23,387 bases of DNA from NCBI GenBank assembly GCA_900540385.1, contig UQFY01000022.1, positions 1 through 23,387 on the forward strand, written 5' to 3'. Origin of the DNA: an uncultured Mollicutes bacterium (GTDB lineage: Bacteria; Bacillota_I; Bacilli_A; RFN20; CAG-826). The notes beneath the pieces were generated by a model that was given only the letters and a program-made list of their open reading frames with translations, was not told the DNA's origin and ran no database searches. Within the stretch, counting starts at the first letter, position 1. Each line of letters starts with the position of its first letter. Below, piece by piece: positions 7,752 through 15,997 of this stretch. The position numbers and the translations under genes were made by a program.

Positions 7752-8726
7752 TTAGCGATCTTCACGGAAATAAGGAAGACCAAGGCTCTCTGGTGGTTGA
7801 ACGCTCTTTTTACCAATAATGCTCGTAAGAACCAAGACAACAACAGTGACGATATAAGGAATCATCTTGAAGGCTTGCATGGTGACGAAAGTAATACCTG
7901 AAATCTTATAAGGAAGAATATAAAGGAATCCGAAAAGGATGGAACCAAGAATGGCTAAGGATGGTTTCCAAACAACGAAGATAACAAGGGCGATTGCCAA
8001 CCATCCAAATGCTTGAATGGTGGAGCTATTCTCCCAAGAACCACCAACATAGTCCATAACATAGAACAAGCCACTAAAACCAGCGATAATCGAACCTGTC
8101 AAAATGGCGCTATATTTGTAGGCATTAACGTTTACGCCATCAGCATCCGCAGCCGCTGGATTTTCACCAACGGAACGAAGATTTAATCCGATTCTGGTTT
8201 TTTTCAAAATGACGGCGGTCAAAATGGCAATAACGATTGCAAAATAAACCAAGAAACCGTGAGCAAAGAAAATCTTTCCGAAAGCACCTAAGTTATCTGC
8301 CCAAGTAGGATACGAGGAAAGAATCTTACTTGCTTGAGAAAAATATGTTTTATCTACACTGGACATGAAATAGTCCGCAATTCCTCCACCAAAAGTGGTC
8401 AAAACCAAACCGGTAACGTTTTGGTTACAACGTAAGCTAACCGTTAACACACCATAAATCAAACCGGCAATAGCGGAGAAAAGAGCACTAAAAACAAGAC
8501 CAGATAAAAGCAATAAGAAATAAGGCGCGTTTTCAGGGTTAGAAGAATATGCGTTCATAAAAAGAGAAACGCCAACGCATCCTCCTAATGTGCCAAAACA
8601 CATTATGCCAGGGATACCCAAATTCAAGTGTCCTGCTTTTTCGGTGATAATCTCGCCAATGCAACCAAAAAGGAAAACGGTTGCGATGGAGATTGCGGCA
8701 GGTAATAAGGAATCAAAGAACATCAT
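7752..8726 (-). CDS. nupQ: Nucleoside ABC transporter permease (NupQ/RnsD-like)
   Basis: This is a 324-aa integral membrane permease of the BPD_transp_2 type (the family of branched-chain amino acid and ribose/nucleoside permeases). It has about eight to ten hydrophobic segments; the N-terminal stretch IITEKAGHLNLGIPGIMCFG is the usual signature of the short permease of BMP-dependent nucleoside transporters. The segment VGENPAAADADGVNV, facing the cytoplasm, fits the ATPase-coupling loop. It is the last gene of the lipoprotein-ATPase-permease-permease operon; GGAGG lies 9 nt before the start and the gap to the previous gene is only 2 nt, so translation is probably coupled. The name is given by operon order and family. 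The substrate (guanosine or other purine nucleosides) is inferred from the riboswitch. Confidence 0.85.
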   Translation of the reverse strand: MMFFDSLLPAAISIATVFLFGCIGEIITEKAGHLNLGIPGIMCFGTLGGCVGVSLFMNAYSSNPENAPYFLLLLSGLVFSALFSAIAGLIYGVLTVSLRCNQNVTGLVLTTFGGGIADYFMSSVDKTYFSQASKILSSYPTWADNLGAFGKIFFAHGFLVYFAIVIAILTAVILKKTRIGLNLRSVGENPAAADADGVNVNAYKYSAILTGSIIAGFSGLFYVMDYVGGSWENSSTIQAFGWLAIALVIFVVWKPSLAILGSILFGFLYILPYKISGITFVTMQAFKMIPYIVTVVVLVLTSIIGKKSVQPPESLGLPYFREDR

Positions 8727-8728
8727 GC

Positions 8729-9880
8729 TTATTTGCCTCCTTCTTTTTCTTCGTTAACGTTAGCAAGCGCTTTTGCTGTCTCTTTTGCGCTTGTATTAAC
8801 GTGTTTTTTCACGATCTTATAAGAGATGAAGAACTCTACGGCGATAATGCAGAAATACACTAAACCAATAGCGATTTCCCCAATGGAATCGTTGGTAATA
8901 GAGAAAGCTGTTTGGACGCTGGACATACCATTGTCTAAGAAGGCAACCAAGAATGCTGTCCCAAACATTGCTAAAGGATTAAATTTTGCAAGCCACGCTA
9001 CCATAATAGCAGTAAATCCAAGATTTCTTGCTGATTCTGCTGTAATGGTGTGATCGATAGAAGAAGCAAATAAGAAACCGACGAGTCCACAAAGAGCTCC
9101 ACTAAGAGCCATCGTTCTAAGAATGACCTTCTTCACGTTAATACCGATATATTTAGCCGTATTTCTAGATTCTCCGACGACTTCTAATTCATATCCACGT
9201 TTAGAGAAACGAAGATACACAAAGATAGTCACTAAAACTACGATGGAAACAAGAATCGAAAGAAGATAATTATTTCCAGCAATTTGTGGGAACTGTCCTT
9301 TTTCTTGAATGCTTAAAGTGCCAGACCCTGAAGTAACTACGGCACTAAGGAAGACGGAAACCAAACCGGCTGCAATATAATTCATCATCAACGTGAATAA
9401 AGACTCGTTTGTATTAAAGAACGCTTTAAAGATGGCAGGGATTAAAGCCCAAATCATTCCAGCTAAGATACTAGAGAGGAAGGAGACAAGAATGATTGCC
9501 CAATCAGGACAATTGGCCTTCCCCATATAGAACATGCAAACGATGGCCATTAAATCACCCATCAAGATTTGTCCATTTCCACCTAAGTTCCAGAATTTCA
9601 TCTTAAAGGCAGGAACCAAAGCTAAGGCAACCGTTAAAACAAGTGCCGTATCGCGGAAAGTAATCCAGGTTCTTCGAGGGGAAGAGAAACAGCCTTGAAA
9701 TAATTTTTCTAAAACAGCGATAGGATTTGCTCCAACGAATATTAATAAAAGGAGACAGAGCAAAACCATTCCAAAGAGAACGGCTCCAAAACGAGCAAGG
9801 AGGCTCTTCCACCAACAAATGTCGCTTCTTTTTGTGATATGGAAAGGAAATTCCTTTTTCCAAGAAGATAATTTATTCAT
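8729..9880 (-). CDS. nupP: Nucleoside ABC transporter permease (NupP/RnsC-like)
   Basis: This is a 383-aa permease, longer than its partner, with a roughly 40-residue N-terminal extension before the first membrane segment (LFGMVLLCLLLLIFVGANP). The family signature FKMKFWNLGGNGQILMGDL and the coupling-loop segment VVGESRNTAKYIGINV are both present. A short charged C-terminal tail (about residues 350-383) is rich in Lys and Glu. The start overlaps the end of the ATPase gene by 8 nt with GGAGG inside the upstream coding region, so the two are translationally coupled. Together with NupQ it should form the membrane channel of the purine-nucleoside importer. Confidence 0.85.
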   Translation of the reverse strand: MNKLSSWKKEFPFHITKRSDICWWKSLLARFGAVLFGMVLLCLLLLIFVGANPIAVLEKLFQGCFSSPRRTWITFRDTALVLTVALALVPAFKMKFWNLGGNGQILMGDLMAIVCMFYMGKANCPDWAIILVSFLSSILAGMIWALIPAIFKAFFNTNESLFTLMMNYIAAGLVSVFLSAVVTSGSGTLSIQEKGQFPQIAGNNYLLSILVSIVVLVTIFVYLRFSKRGYELEVVGESRNTAKYIGINVKKVILRTMALSGALCGLVGFLFASSIDHTITAESARNLGFTAIMVAWLAKFNPLAMFGTAFLVAFLDNGMSSVQTAFSITNDSIGEIAIGLVYFCIIAVEFFISYKIVKKHVNTSAKETAKALANVNEEKEGGK

Positions 9881-11495
9881 GTTGGATATCCTCCATGTTT
9901 TTCTTTGTCATCAAAAGGCCGACTTCTGATTTGTTTGTTTTTCTAGCTTCAAGAATGCCACGCACCTCTCCATCACCTAAAACGAGAATACGATCGCTAA
10001 TCGCTAATAAAACGTCTAAATCTTCTCCAACATAAAGAATGGCCGCGCCATTCTCTTTTTGCTCATTTAATAAATGATAAATCATATAGGAAGAGTTAAT
10101 ATCTAAGCCTCTTGTTGGATAAGCGACCATTAAAACCTTAGGCACTGAAGCAATTTCTCTTCCAACGAGCACTTTTTGAACATTGCCACCGGATAATTTA
10201 CGGACGGAGGTGTGGATGCTAGGTGTGCTGACATTTAATTCGTCCACAACCTTATTTGCTAAATCTCTCGGACTTTTTCTATCTAAAAAGGAAGTTTTCC
10301 CCTTTTTGTAAGAACGTAACATCATGTTATCAATAAGGTCCATATTGCCAACTAAACCCATTCCCAAACGATCTTCTGGAACGAAGGCTAAACGCACCCC
10401 CATATTACGAATTTGAGCAGGGGACTTATCTTTCAAATTCACTCTCTCACCTTTTGGGTTGATATAGGTAATTTCGCCTTTTTCCTCTTTTGTTAAACCT
10501 GCAATAGCTTCAAGAAGTTCTTTTTGTCCTGATCCTGAAATGCCTGCAACACCAAGAATCTCGCCGCTTCGTGCAACGAAAGAAACATCATGCAACACTT
10601 CTCTTCCGTCTTCGTTTTTGCAAGTTAGTCCTTCAATAGAAAGACGATTTGTTGGATTCTTTACTTCTTTTCTATCGATGGAAAGTTCAACTTTCTCACC
10701 AACCATCATTTCTGTTAATAAAGATTCGTTCGCGTTTTTGGTAAGAACATCTCCAATGCATTCTCCTTTACGAAGGACGGCAACTCGATCGGAAACACTC
10801 AAAACTTCGTTCATTTTGTGTGTGATGATAATGATGGATTTGCCATCTTTTTTCATATTGCGAATAACGGAAAAAAGACGCTCGCTTTCAATTGGGGTAA
10901 GAACAGCAGTAGGCTCATCAAGAATTAAAATATCCGCACCACGGTAGATAGATTTAACAATTTCTAATGTCTGTTTTTCCGAAACGGACATATCGTAGAC
11001 TTTTTTGTTCAAATTCAATTGAAAACCATATTTGTCACAAATCTCCTGCACTTTCTTTTTTGCGTCTTTTGGAGAAGATTCGTCTAATTTTCTTTCTGCT
11101 CTATTTTCTTTTTTCTTGTAGAAGTTGGTGAAAAAATATTTACATTTCTCCCATAAAGAGACACTTGGCTTGATACCCAAAACGATATTTTCAACGGAAT
11201 TAAACGCCTCAATTAGTTTGAAATGTTGATGGATCATGCCAATGTGGTAATGATAAGCGTCTTTAGGAGAGGAAATCTTTACTAATTCGCCATTGATACG
11301 GATTTCTCCTTTGTCAGGAAAATAAATGCCCGAAAGCATATTCATCAATGTGGTTTTGCCACTTCCGTTCTCGCCTAAAAGAGCAAGGATTTCACCTTTA
11401 TAGACATCGAGATTCACATTATGATTGGCTTTTACACTTCCAAAGGTTTTGGAAATGCCACGCATGCTAACGCTAATTTCTCTTTCTTTCACCAT
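9873..11495 (-). CDS. nupO: Nucleoside ABC transporter double ATPase (NupO/RnsB-like)
   Basis: This 540-aa protein has two fused ABC ATPase domains. The N-terminal half has Walker A GENGSGKT, signature MSVSEKQT and Walker B ILILDEPTAVLTP. The C-terminal half has a degenerate Walker A (GISGSGQKEL, no Lys), signature LSGGNVQ and MVAYPTRGLD. This asymmetry is normal for ribose/nucleoside-type importers, where only one site is fully active. ATG 11495 is chosen because TTAGGAGG lies 5 nt upstream; the longer form to 11522 would start inside the preceding terminator hairpin. The gene sits between the BMP lipoprotein gene and the two permease genes. A spacer of about 60 nt with a terminator-like hairpin separates it from the lipoprotein gene. 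Confidence 0.9.
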   Translation of the reverse strand: MVKEREISVSMRGISKTFGSVKANHNVNLDVYKGEILALLGENGSGKTTLMNMLSGIYFPDKGEIRINGELVKISSPKDAYHYHIGMIHQHFKLIEAFNSVENIVLGIKPSVSLWEKCKYFFTNFYKKKENRAERKLDESSPKDAKKKVQEICDKYGFQLNLNKKVYDMSVSEKQTLEIVKSIYRGADILILDEPTAVLTPIESERLFSVIRNMKKDGKSIIIITHKMNEVLSVSDRVAVLRKGECIGDVLTKNANESLLTEMMVGEKVELSIDRKEVKNPTNRLSIEGLTCKNEDGREVLHDVSFVARSGEILGVAGISGSGQKELLEAIAGLTKEEKGEITYINPKGERVNLKDKSPAQIRNMGVRLAFVPEDRLGMGLVGNMDLIDNMMLRSYKKGKTSFLDRKSPRDLANKVVDELNVSTPSIHTSVRKLSGGNVQKVLVGREIASVPKVLMVAYPTRGLDINSSYMIYHLLNEQKENGAAILYVGEDLDVLLAISDRILVLGDGEVRGILEARKTNKSEVGLLMTKKNMEDIQHE

Positions 11496-11504
11496 CTCGC
11501 CTCC

Positions 11505-11541
11505 TAAAAATAGAAAGCCCAAGGGAGAAAATCCCTTGGGC
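11505..11541 (-). terminator. Internal terminator/attenuator between lipoprotein and ATPase genes
   Basis: GCCCAAGGG-7-nt loop-CCCTTGGGC followed by TTTCTATTTTT on the minus strand is a strong hairpin. It lies directly before the AGGAGG of the ATPase gene. Partial termination here would give more binding protein than transporter, as is common in ABC operons. Confidence 0.8.
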
Positions 11542-11556
11542 CTTAAGTCGAATAAA

Positions 11557-12798
11557 TTAGAATTTAGAATTCAACAAAGTGATGCCATCGATAAGAACAT
11601 CGAAATAAGGGGCAGAACGTTTTTCGCTTTCGGCAAAATAGGCCTTACCATTCTTGGTTTCGATAACTTCGGTATCAGGGGTGTAGGCTTCATCAAAATT
11701 GACATCGGCTTTATAGGAGGTTAAATGACCTTGAGCATCGACTTTCATGCTATCTTTAACGTTTTCTCCGCTCACGGTGAAGGTAGAAGTGTCGAACACT
11801 TTGAGGGATCCATCTCTTAATTTGCCAGCGACTTCGTTTAATTTGGCTTCGGTTCCGCTAACGGCACCTTTCTTTCCAGCTTCGCTTAAAGCGACAGAGC
11901 CATCATAAAGAGTGCTTCCTAATTCGCCAGTCCAATCAGTGTCAATGGATTTGCCTTCTTTAATTTGTTGGAAGCAATAACGGAAATAAGGTTCCCAGTT
12001 AATCTTAGAAGAAATAACGAAGGTATTTGGGCAACGGGATTCGGTAGAGCCATTATAGGAAATATTAGGAACGTTTGCGGTTTCGCAAGCAGTAGGTGCA
12101 CCCCAAGAGTCAGCGTGTTGGGAGATGATGCTGCATTTTCTGGAAATTAAGTTTTCGGCAGCGCTCTTTTCAGCAGCTTCGTCATACCAAGAACCAGTGA
12201 AGGTAACATCCATTGTGGCATCAGAAACGATAGAACGAACGCCTAAGAAGTAAGAAGTATAACCGGAAATAACCTCAGCATAGGTGTAGGCACCAATATA
12301 GCCGATCTTCTTGCTAGTAGATGGGTTTGCTTCAATCATGGATTGGAGTTTCATGCCAGCGGCAACGCCAGCAAGATAACGTCCTTCATAAATAGAAGCG
12401 AAAGCGTTATGGAAATTGGTAACATTAGCAGTATGGGCTTTATTACCACTAGCGTGGGAGAATTGAACATCTGGATTCTCTTTTGCGGCTTTGATGATGT
12501 GATCTTCGTGGCCAAAAGAATCAGCGAAAACAAATTTGCATCCGCTCTCAACTAAGTCGGTCGCTTTATCGTAAGCGGCGGTTGTTTCAGGAACGCCGGT
12601 TTTAAGAAGACCTTTTACGCCTTCTGCTTTACAAGCGGCATTGAAAGCGTCAATGAAGTTCTTGTCATAAGTGGAATTTTCATCATGTAAGGCGATGAGA
12701 CCGACGGTTAATTCGTCATTGTTGTTGCTGTTGTCGCAGCCAGCAAGTGTGGCAAAAGCGACAAGAGAAAGAGCGGCTAATTTAATACACTTTTTCAT
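11557..12798 (-). CDS. nupN: BMP-family nucleoside-binding lipoprotein (NupN/BmpA-like)
   Basis: This 413-aa extracellular solute-binding lipoprotein has a short charged start, a hydrophobic segment and lipobox LAGC with Cys21 as the likely lipidated residue, followed by a Ser/Asn/Asp linker. The mature part begins LTVGLIALHDENSTYDKNF, the BMP (basic membrane protein, PF02608-type) start pattern; DLVESGCKFVFADSFGHED and the conserved later segment VAAGMKL follow. BMP proteins bind purine nucleosides such as guanosine or inosine. AAGGAG lies 5 nt before the start. It is the first gene of the operon, under a guanine-type riboswitch, which supports a purine substrate. Confidence 0.9.
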   Translation of the reverse strand: MKKCIKLAALSLVAFATLAGCDNSNNNDELTVGLIALHDENSTYDKNFIDAFNAACKAEGVKGLLKTGVPETTAAYDKATDLVESGCKFVFADSFGHEDHIIKAAKENPDVQFSHASGNKAHTANVTNFHNAFASIYEGRYLAGVAAGMKLQSMIEANPSTSKKIGYIGAYTYAEVISGYTSYFLGVRSIVSDATMDVTFTGSWYDEAAEKSAAENLISRKCSIISQHADSWGAPTACETANVPNISYNGSTESRCPNTFVISSKINWEPYFRYCFQQIKEGKSIDTDWTGELGSTLYDGSVALSEAGKKGAVSGTEAKLNEVAGKLRDGSLKVFDTSTFTVSGENVKDSMKVDAQGHLTSYKADVNFDEAYTPDTEVIETKNGKAYFAESEKRSAPYFDVLIDGITLLNSKF

Positions 12799-12860
12799 GT
12801 GTTCTCCTTTTTGTTCCTAGTCCTTGTTTGAGAATTGGAAAGAAGTTTCGAGAGCAAAAC

Positions 12861-12889
12861 GTGAAAAATGTCCCAATGATATGTTTCAC
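12861..12889 (-). terminator. Putative expression-platform hairpin of the purine riboswitch
   Basis: Downstream of the aptamer on the minus strand, GTGAAAcAT pairs with ATtTTTCAC (one mismatch) around an 11-nt loop, followed by GTTTTGC. The 5' arm begins right after the 3' strand of P1, so aptamer folding and this hairpin are positioned to influence each other. The T-run is short, so control of termination is only a suggestion. Confidence 0.4.
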
Positions 12890-12956
12890 TTGTTCATAGT
12901 GTTGGATTAAGGTCCAACGTAGAAACTTTCCGCCAATCCGGCAATTATACGAACAA
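12890..12956 (-). ncRNA. Purine riboswitch aptamer, guanine/hypoxanthine type
   Basis: On the minus strand the purine-aptamer core is present in order: P1 strand TTGTTC, then TATAAT, a P2 hairpin with loop GATTGG, AGTTTCTACG, a perfect P3 hairpin (GTTGGA-ccttaa-TCCAAC), CACTATG and the closing P1 strand GAACAA. The specificity position in CTATG is C, as in guanine-sensing members; adenine-sensing ones have T there. Loop 2 is one base shorter than usual. It heads the nucleoside ABC operon, about 90 nt before the lipoprotein start. Confidence 0.9.
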
Positions 12957-12969
12957 TGTCTTTTCGACG

Positions 12970-12999
12970 TTAATATTGTCACTCTAAAACAAGATCCAA
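12970..12999 (-). promoter_or_regulatory. Promoter of the riboswitch-nucleoside transporter operon
   Basis: TTGGAT (12994-12999) and TATTAA (12970-12975) are separated by 18 bp on the minus strand, and the predicted start lies a few bases before the aptamer. The -35 is imperfect, so confidence is moderate. Confidence 0.45.
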
Positions 13000-13015
13000 T
13001 GGAAGAAGAAAATTA

Positions 13016-13029
13016 TGAAAACGTTTTCA
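13016..13029. promoter_or_regulatory. cre-like operator (CcpA/LacI-type)
   Basis: TGAAAACGTTTTCA fits the CcpA consensus TGWAANCGNTNWCA at every position; with one flanking pair it is a perfect 16-bp palindrome. It lies between the divergent transporter operon and hypoxanthine phosphoribosyltransferase gene, upstream of the predicted -35 of the former. CcpA or another LacI-family regulator could act on both. Confidence 0.65.
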
Positions 13030-13123
13030 TGAAAGGAAAAAACAAAAACTTGTGGCGAAATAATCGAGAATGTTTTAGCGTTAAAAAAGAAGCAATGTTG
13101 TTAAACTTTTAAAGGAGAAGACA

Positions 13124-13699
13124 ATGCACGAAATAGTCATGGATGCCCAAGAAATCGAGGCATGCTACAAAAAAGTAGGAGAAGAGATTTCGCAATCACT
13201 CAAAAACGAGGAGAAGAGACCAATCTTCCTTTGCGTCATGAAAGGCGCTATGACCTTCCTTATTGGAATGATGAAATATGTCAATATCCCTGTTATCGTG
13301 GATTACATTCATATTTTTTCTTACGATGGAACCTCTACAACGGGAAAAGTCAATTTATTAAAAGATATGACTTTTGATCCAGAGAATAGAACCATCGTCA
13401 TCGTTGAAGATGTAGTGGACACAGGCATCTCCATGAAATACTTAGAAGAATTCCTTGCTACAAAGAATCCTAAAGCCATTAAGGTTGCCGCCTTTGTCGA
13501 TAAACCGGCAAGACGTGAGGTTGAAGTGAAAATCGACTATGTTGGCAAAGTCATCAAAGAGAATAAGTATCTTGTCGGAAATGGCTTCGATTATAACGAA
13601 ATCGGAAGAAACATTCCTTATGTCTTTGTTCCATCTGAGGAAGACTTCAAGGAATGGGATAAAATCATTGCCAAAGATCCTCTTAAGAAAAATCAATAA
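13124..13699 (+). CDS. hpt: Hypoxanthine (guanine) phosphoribosyltransferase
   Basis: This cytoplasmic 191-aa enzyme would convert hypoxanthine or guanine plus PRPP to IMP or GMP. The PRPP-binding motif IVIVEDVVDTGISM is near residues 89-102; the N-terminal FLCVMKGAMTFL and the flexible-loop region DYIHIFSYDGTSTTGK are typical of bacterial HPRT (about 180 aa). The conserved VDKPARR and YLVGNGFDYNEIGRNIPYV near the C-terminus fit the base-binding end. AAAGGAG lies 6 nt before ATG. It is divergent from the purine-nucleoside importer, so uptake and salvage are paired across a shared control region containing the cre-like box. Confidence 0.95.
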   Translation: MHEIVMDAQEIEACYKKVGEEISQSLKNEEKRPIFLCVMKGAMTFLIGMMKYVNIPVIVDYIHIFSYDGTSTTGKVNLLKDMTFDPENRTIVIVEDVVDTGISMKYLEEFLATKNPKAIKVAAFVDKPARREVEVKIDYVGKVIKENKYLVGNGFDYNEIGRNIPYVFVPSEEDFKEWDKIIAKDPLKKNQ

Positions 13700-13706
13700 T
13701 TGCCCA

Positions 13707-13745
13707 CTAAAAGCATGTGACGTCTCAGTCACATGTTTTCTTTTT
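13707..13745. terminator. Bidirectional terminator between hpt and SGNH hydrolase gene
   Basis: CATGTGAC-gtctca-GTCACATG is a perfect 8-bp stem flanked by AAAA on the left and TTTTCTTTTT on the right. It terminates hpt on the plus strand and, with its TTTT on the other strand, can also serve the convergent hydrolase gene. Confidence 0.9.
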
Positions 13746-13786
13746 AGCCGAATTCGACTACATGGGTCGCTTATATTTGTTAAAAA

Positions 13787-14554
13787 TTATAAATTCTTAA
13801 TAATTTCTTCTGCCAATATATCCGCGATCATTTCGTATCCTAAATCATTTGGATGAAGACCATCACACATATATCTCATGGCTTCGACAGGATAAGGATA
13901 GACTTCCATCTTCATGCTAAATGGATCAGCATGGAATTCTTCAAAAGATAAATCACATATCTTTCCGTCTTTTTTAACGCGATAAAACTTCATAACGTTC
14001 TCTGGGGTAAAAGGGAGTCTATCGTGCAAATTAATTGGAATTATGTTTTCTCCTCTAGCACATTCATAAATTGCCTTTGAAACGTCTTTTAGATAAACCC
14101 CGTTTCTTTCGTGTGTGCTATCGAGAGCGCGGTTTGTCCAATCAAAAACATAAACAAACGTTCCTCTTTCCACAGGATTCATTATAAAAATCTTTGCGGT
14201 AGGATTTATTTTCTGAATTCGACGAACTAATATTCCTAAGTTTCCTAGAACGGTTTCTTCTTCTCTTTCCTGAAGAAAGTCTTCTTTGTCACCGATTTTG
14301 TAGAGTCCAGTCCACCAATCGTTGGTTCCTAAAAGAATGGTATAAAAATCTCCCCAAGGAAGTTCTACTTCTCGCCACTCTCTTGTTTTTCCTCCATTGA
14401 TCCCTAAATTAATCAGTTCAGTTTTAAAAGGAAGCTTTTCTTTTGTCCTTGTTAAATACCCTTTTTGGATTCGATTGCCACTTTCATCAACATGAGCATC
14501 AATATAAGTAAAAGAATCACCGATAGCGACCCAAGTTTTCGTAAGTTGTTCCAT
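13787..14554 (-). CDS. SGNH/GDSL-family hydrolase
   Basis: This is a 255-aa cytoplasmic SGNH hydrolase with no signal peptide. The blocks are clear: GDSFTY near residue 10 (nucleophile Ser), NLGINGGKT (block II Gly), LLGTNDWW (block III Asn) and DGLHPNDLGYEMIA near the C-terminus (catalytic Asp and His). Such enzymes act as esterases, lipases or deacetylases on sugars or lipids; the substrate cannot be read from sequence. ATG 14554 is chosen because GGAG lies 9 nt upstream; a TTG at 14578 overlaps the promoter. TGTTATAAT at 14578-14586 is an extended -10 promoter. It is convergent with hpt and shares the terminator. Confidence 0.9.
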   Translation of the reverse strand: MEQLTKTWVAIGDSFTYIDAHVDESGNRIQKGYLTRTKEKLPFKTELINLGINGGKTREWREVELPWGDFYTILLGTNDWWTGLYKIGDKEDFLQEREEETVLGNLGILVRRIQKINPTAKIFIMNPVERGTFVYVFDWTNRALDSTHERNGVYLKDVSKAIYECARGENIIPINLHDRLPFTPENVMKFYRVKKDGKICDLSFEEFHADPFSMKMEVYPYPVEAMRYMCDGLHPNDLGYEMIADILAEEIIKNL

Positions 14555-14577
14555 GTCTTTTATCTCCGATAAAGACA

Positions 14578-14586
14578 ATTATAACA
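14578..14586 (-). promoter_or_regulatory. Extended -10 promoter of the SGNH hydrolase gene
   Basis: TGTTATAAT on the minus strand matches TGnTATAAT, 23 nt before the chosen ATG. No clear -35 is present. Confidence 0.55.
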
Positions 14587-14808
14587 ATTCTAGTGTTTTT
14601 CTAATTTAAAAAACAAAAGATGGTAAAAAAAGGAAATACGTTTTAAAGGAAAAGAGACGCTTGAGGACACTTTTTGAACAACAAACAGCAAATCAGGAAT
14701 TACCTTTGAATAATAGCGAATAAATTGGCTTTAAGAGAGCAAAAGGCGTTGAAAAAACGGAAGAAAAATGCTACAAAAAAATGATCTAACGATAGAAGGA
14801 AAAATCGT

Positions 14809-15657
14809 ATGGAAAACAAAATTAAAATTTTTGAGAATAAACAGGTTCGCACGGCGTGGAATGCAGACCAAGAAGAATGGTATTTTTCTGTGGTGGACGT
14901 AGTTGCTGTTTTAACGGATAGCGCAGATCCGAATAATTATTGGAAAGTCTTAAAGAACCGATTGAAAAAAGAAGGGAGCGAGTTGGTTACAAATTGTAAC
15001 CGACTGAAACTTCGTTCTCCGAAAGACGGAAAAACCTATAATACGGATGTGCTTAATACGAAAGGCGTTTTGAGGCTTGTGCAGTCGATTCCGTCGCCGA
15101 AAGCCGAACCGTTCAAAATGTGGCTTGCGCAAGTGGGTAGCGAAAGACTTGATGAAATAGCCGACCCTGAAAAGGCGATACTTCGCGGAGCGGATTTTTA
15201 CAGAGCAAAAGGCTACACGGAAGGTTGGATCAATCAGCGACTTCAAACGATAGAAATGCGCAAAAAGCTTACCGACGAATGGAAAGAACGCGGAGTGAAA
15301 GAAGGTGTGGAATACGCAATACTCACCGATGAAATGACGAAAGCGTGGAGCGGTCTGACGGTTAAAGAGTATAAAGAACTCAAAGGGCTGAAAAAAGAAA
15401 ATCTGCGCGATAATATGACGGATATCGAACTCGTTTTGAATATGCTTGCCGAAGTTACGACAACAACGCTTTCAAAGAAGGAACAACCGGAAACATTTGC
15501 CGAAAACTGCTCCGTGGCAAAACGCGGAGGCAAATTTGCAGGAGATACCCGTAAAAGATTTGAAGAAGAAATCGGAGGGAAAGTAATACCTCCGCTTAAT
15601 GCAAGCGACAAGCCCGCGCTTGAAATAAAGAAAGATAACGACGAAAATAAAGACTGA
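14809..15657 (+). CDS. BRO-N domain (phage antirepressor-like) protein
   Basis: This 282-aa protein has an N-terminal BRO-N domain (about residues 1-110): IKIFENKQVRTAWNADQEEW, FSVVDVVAVLTDSADPNNYW, and the later TKGVLRLVQSIPSPKAEPFK. BRO-N domains bind DNA and occur in phage antirepressors and mobile genes. A helical middle (RGADFYRAKGYTEGWINQRL to LTVKEYKELKGLKKENLRDN) resembles the C-terminal part of chromosomal BRO-N proteins of gut bacteria. No other phage gene is near. Its codon use (many GCG, CGC, CCG, GCC) is richer in GC than its neighbours and points to transfer. The ribosome binding site (GAAGGA) is weak. It is followed by a strong terminator, as a self-contained cassette. Confidence 0.85.
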   Translation: MENKIKIFENKQVRTAWNADQEEWYFSVVDVVAVLTDSADPNNYWKVLKNRLKKEGSELVTNCNRLKLRSPKDGKTYNTDVLNTKGVLRLVQSIPSPKAEPFKMWLAQVGSERLDEIADPEKAILRGADFYRAKGYTEGWINQRLQTIEMRKKLTDEWKERGVKEGVEYAILTDEMTKAWSGLTVKEYKELKGLKKENLRDNMTDIELVLNMLAEVTTTTLSKKEQPETFAENCSVAKRGGKFAGDTRKRFEEEIGGKVIPPLNASDKPALEIKKDNDENKD

Positions 15658-15698
15658 TTATAAAAATTGGCTCTCCAAAATCTAATGGGGATGGGCAA

Positions 15699-15725
15699 CG
15701 GCCGCCAAAATAGTGGCCGTTTTTC
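15699..15725 (+). terminator. Terminator of the BRO-N gene
   Basis: ACGGCC and GGCCGT form a 6-bp GC-rich stem around an 11-nt loop, followed by TTTTTC. It lies about 40 nt after the BRO-N stop. Confidence 0.8.
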
Positions 15726-15743
15726 ATTTCTTTTTGCTTCGCC

Positions 15744-15806
15744 TCATGAGCAGGAGCCTTTTCCTGAGCCTCTCGAAATTGCGTAGCCATACGCCCCGTC
15801 TATCAT
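15744..15806 (-). CDS. Possible 20-aa small ORF
   Basis: A consensus ribosome binding site (GAAAGGAG) lies 3 nt before ATG, which opens a Gly/Ser-rich 20-codon frame (MIDGAYGYAISRGSGKGSCS). I recognise no family. It could be a true small protein or the stump of a lost gene. It lies between the BRO-N terminator and another small ORF on the opposite strand. Confidence 0.3.
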   Translation of the reverse strand: MIDGAYGYAISRGSGKGSCS

Positions 15807-15862
15807 GGTCTCCTTTCGTTGATTTTTTTGGACAAACATAGATTAATGGAGGAGGCAGAAAA

Positions 15863-15955
15863 ATGAAGTCGGATATAAAATTGAAAATGTTTTTCAGGAA
15901 TGTTTTTCAATACATAGGAGAGAAAAACTTTGGAAGCAAAACAGAAGGCTTATGA
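15863..15955 (+). CDS. Possible 30-aa small ORF
   Basis: GGAGGAGG lies 7 nt before ATG 15863, among the best ribosome binding sites in the window. The product is basic and aromatic (MKSDIKLKMFFRNVFQYIGE then a polar tail). It is convergent with the permease gene. No family is recognised; it may be the start of a truncated gene. The rest of 15658-15997 holds nothing else I can support. Confidence 0.35.
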   Translation: MKSDIKLKMFFRNVFQYIGEKNFGSKTEGL

Positions 15956-15997
15956 GCAAAGTACGGCCCACTCAAAAAATAAAAATCATTTACAACT

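Noticed and set aside
10540..10947. 135-aa plus-strand ORF
   Set aside because: Shadow of the double ABC ATPase on the opposite strand.
15596..15790. 64-aa ORF on the minus strand with a protein-like start
   Set aside because: It has no ribosome binding site at its ATG and runs through the BRO-N terminator hairpin into the antisense of the BRO-N gene.
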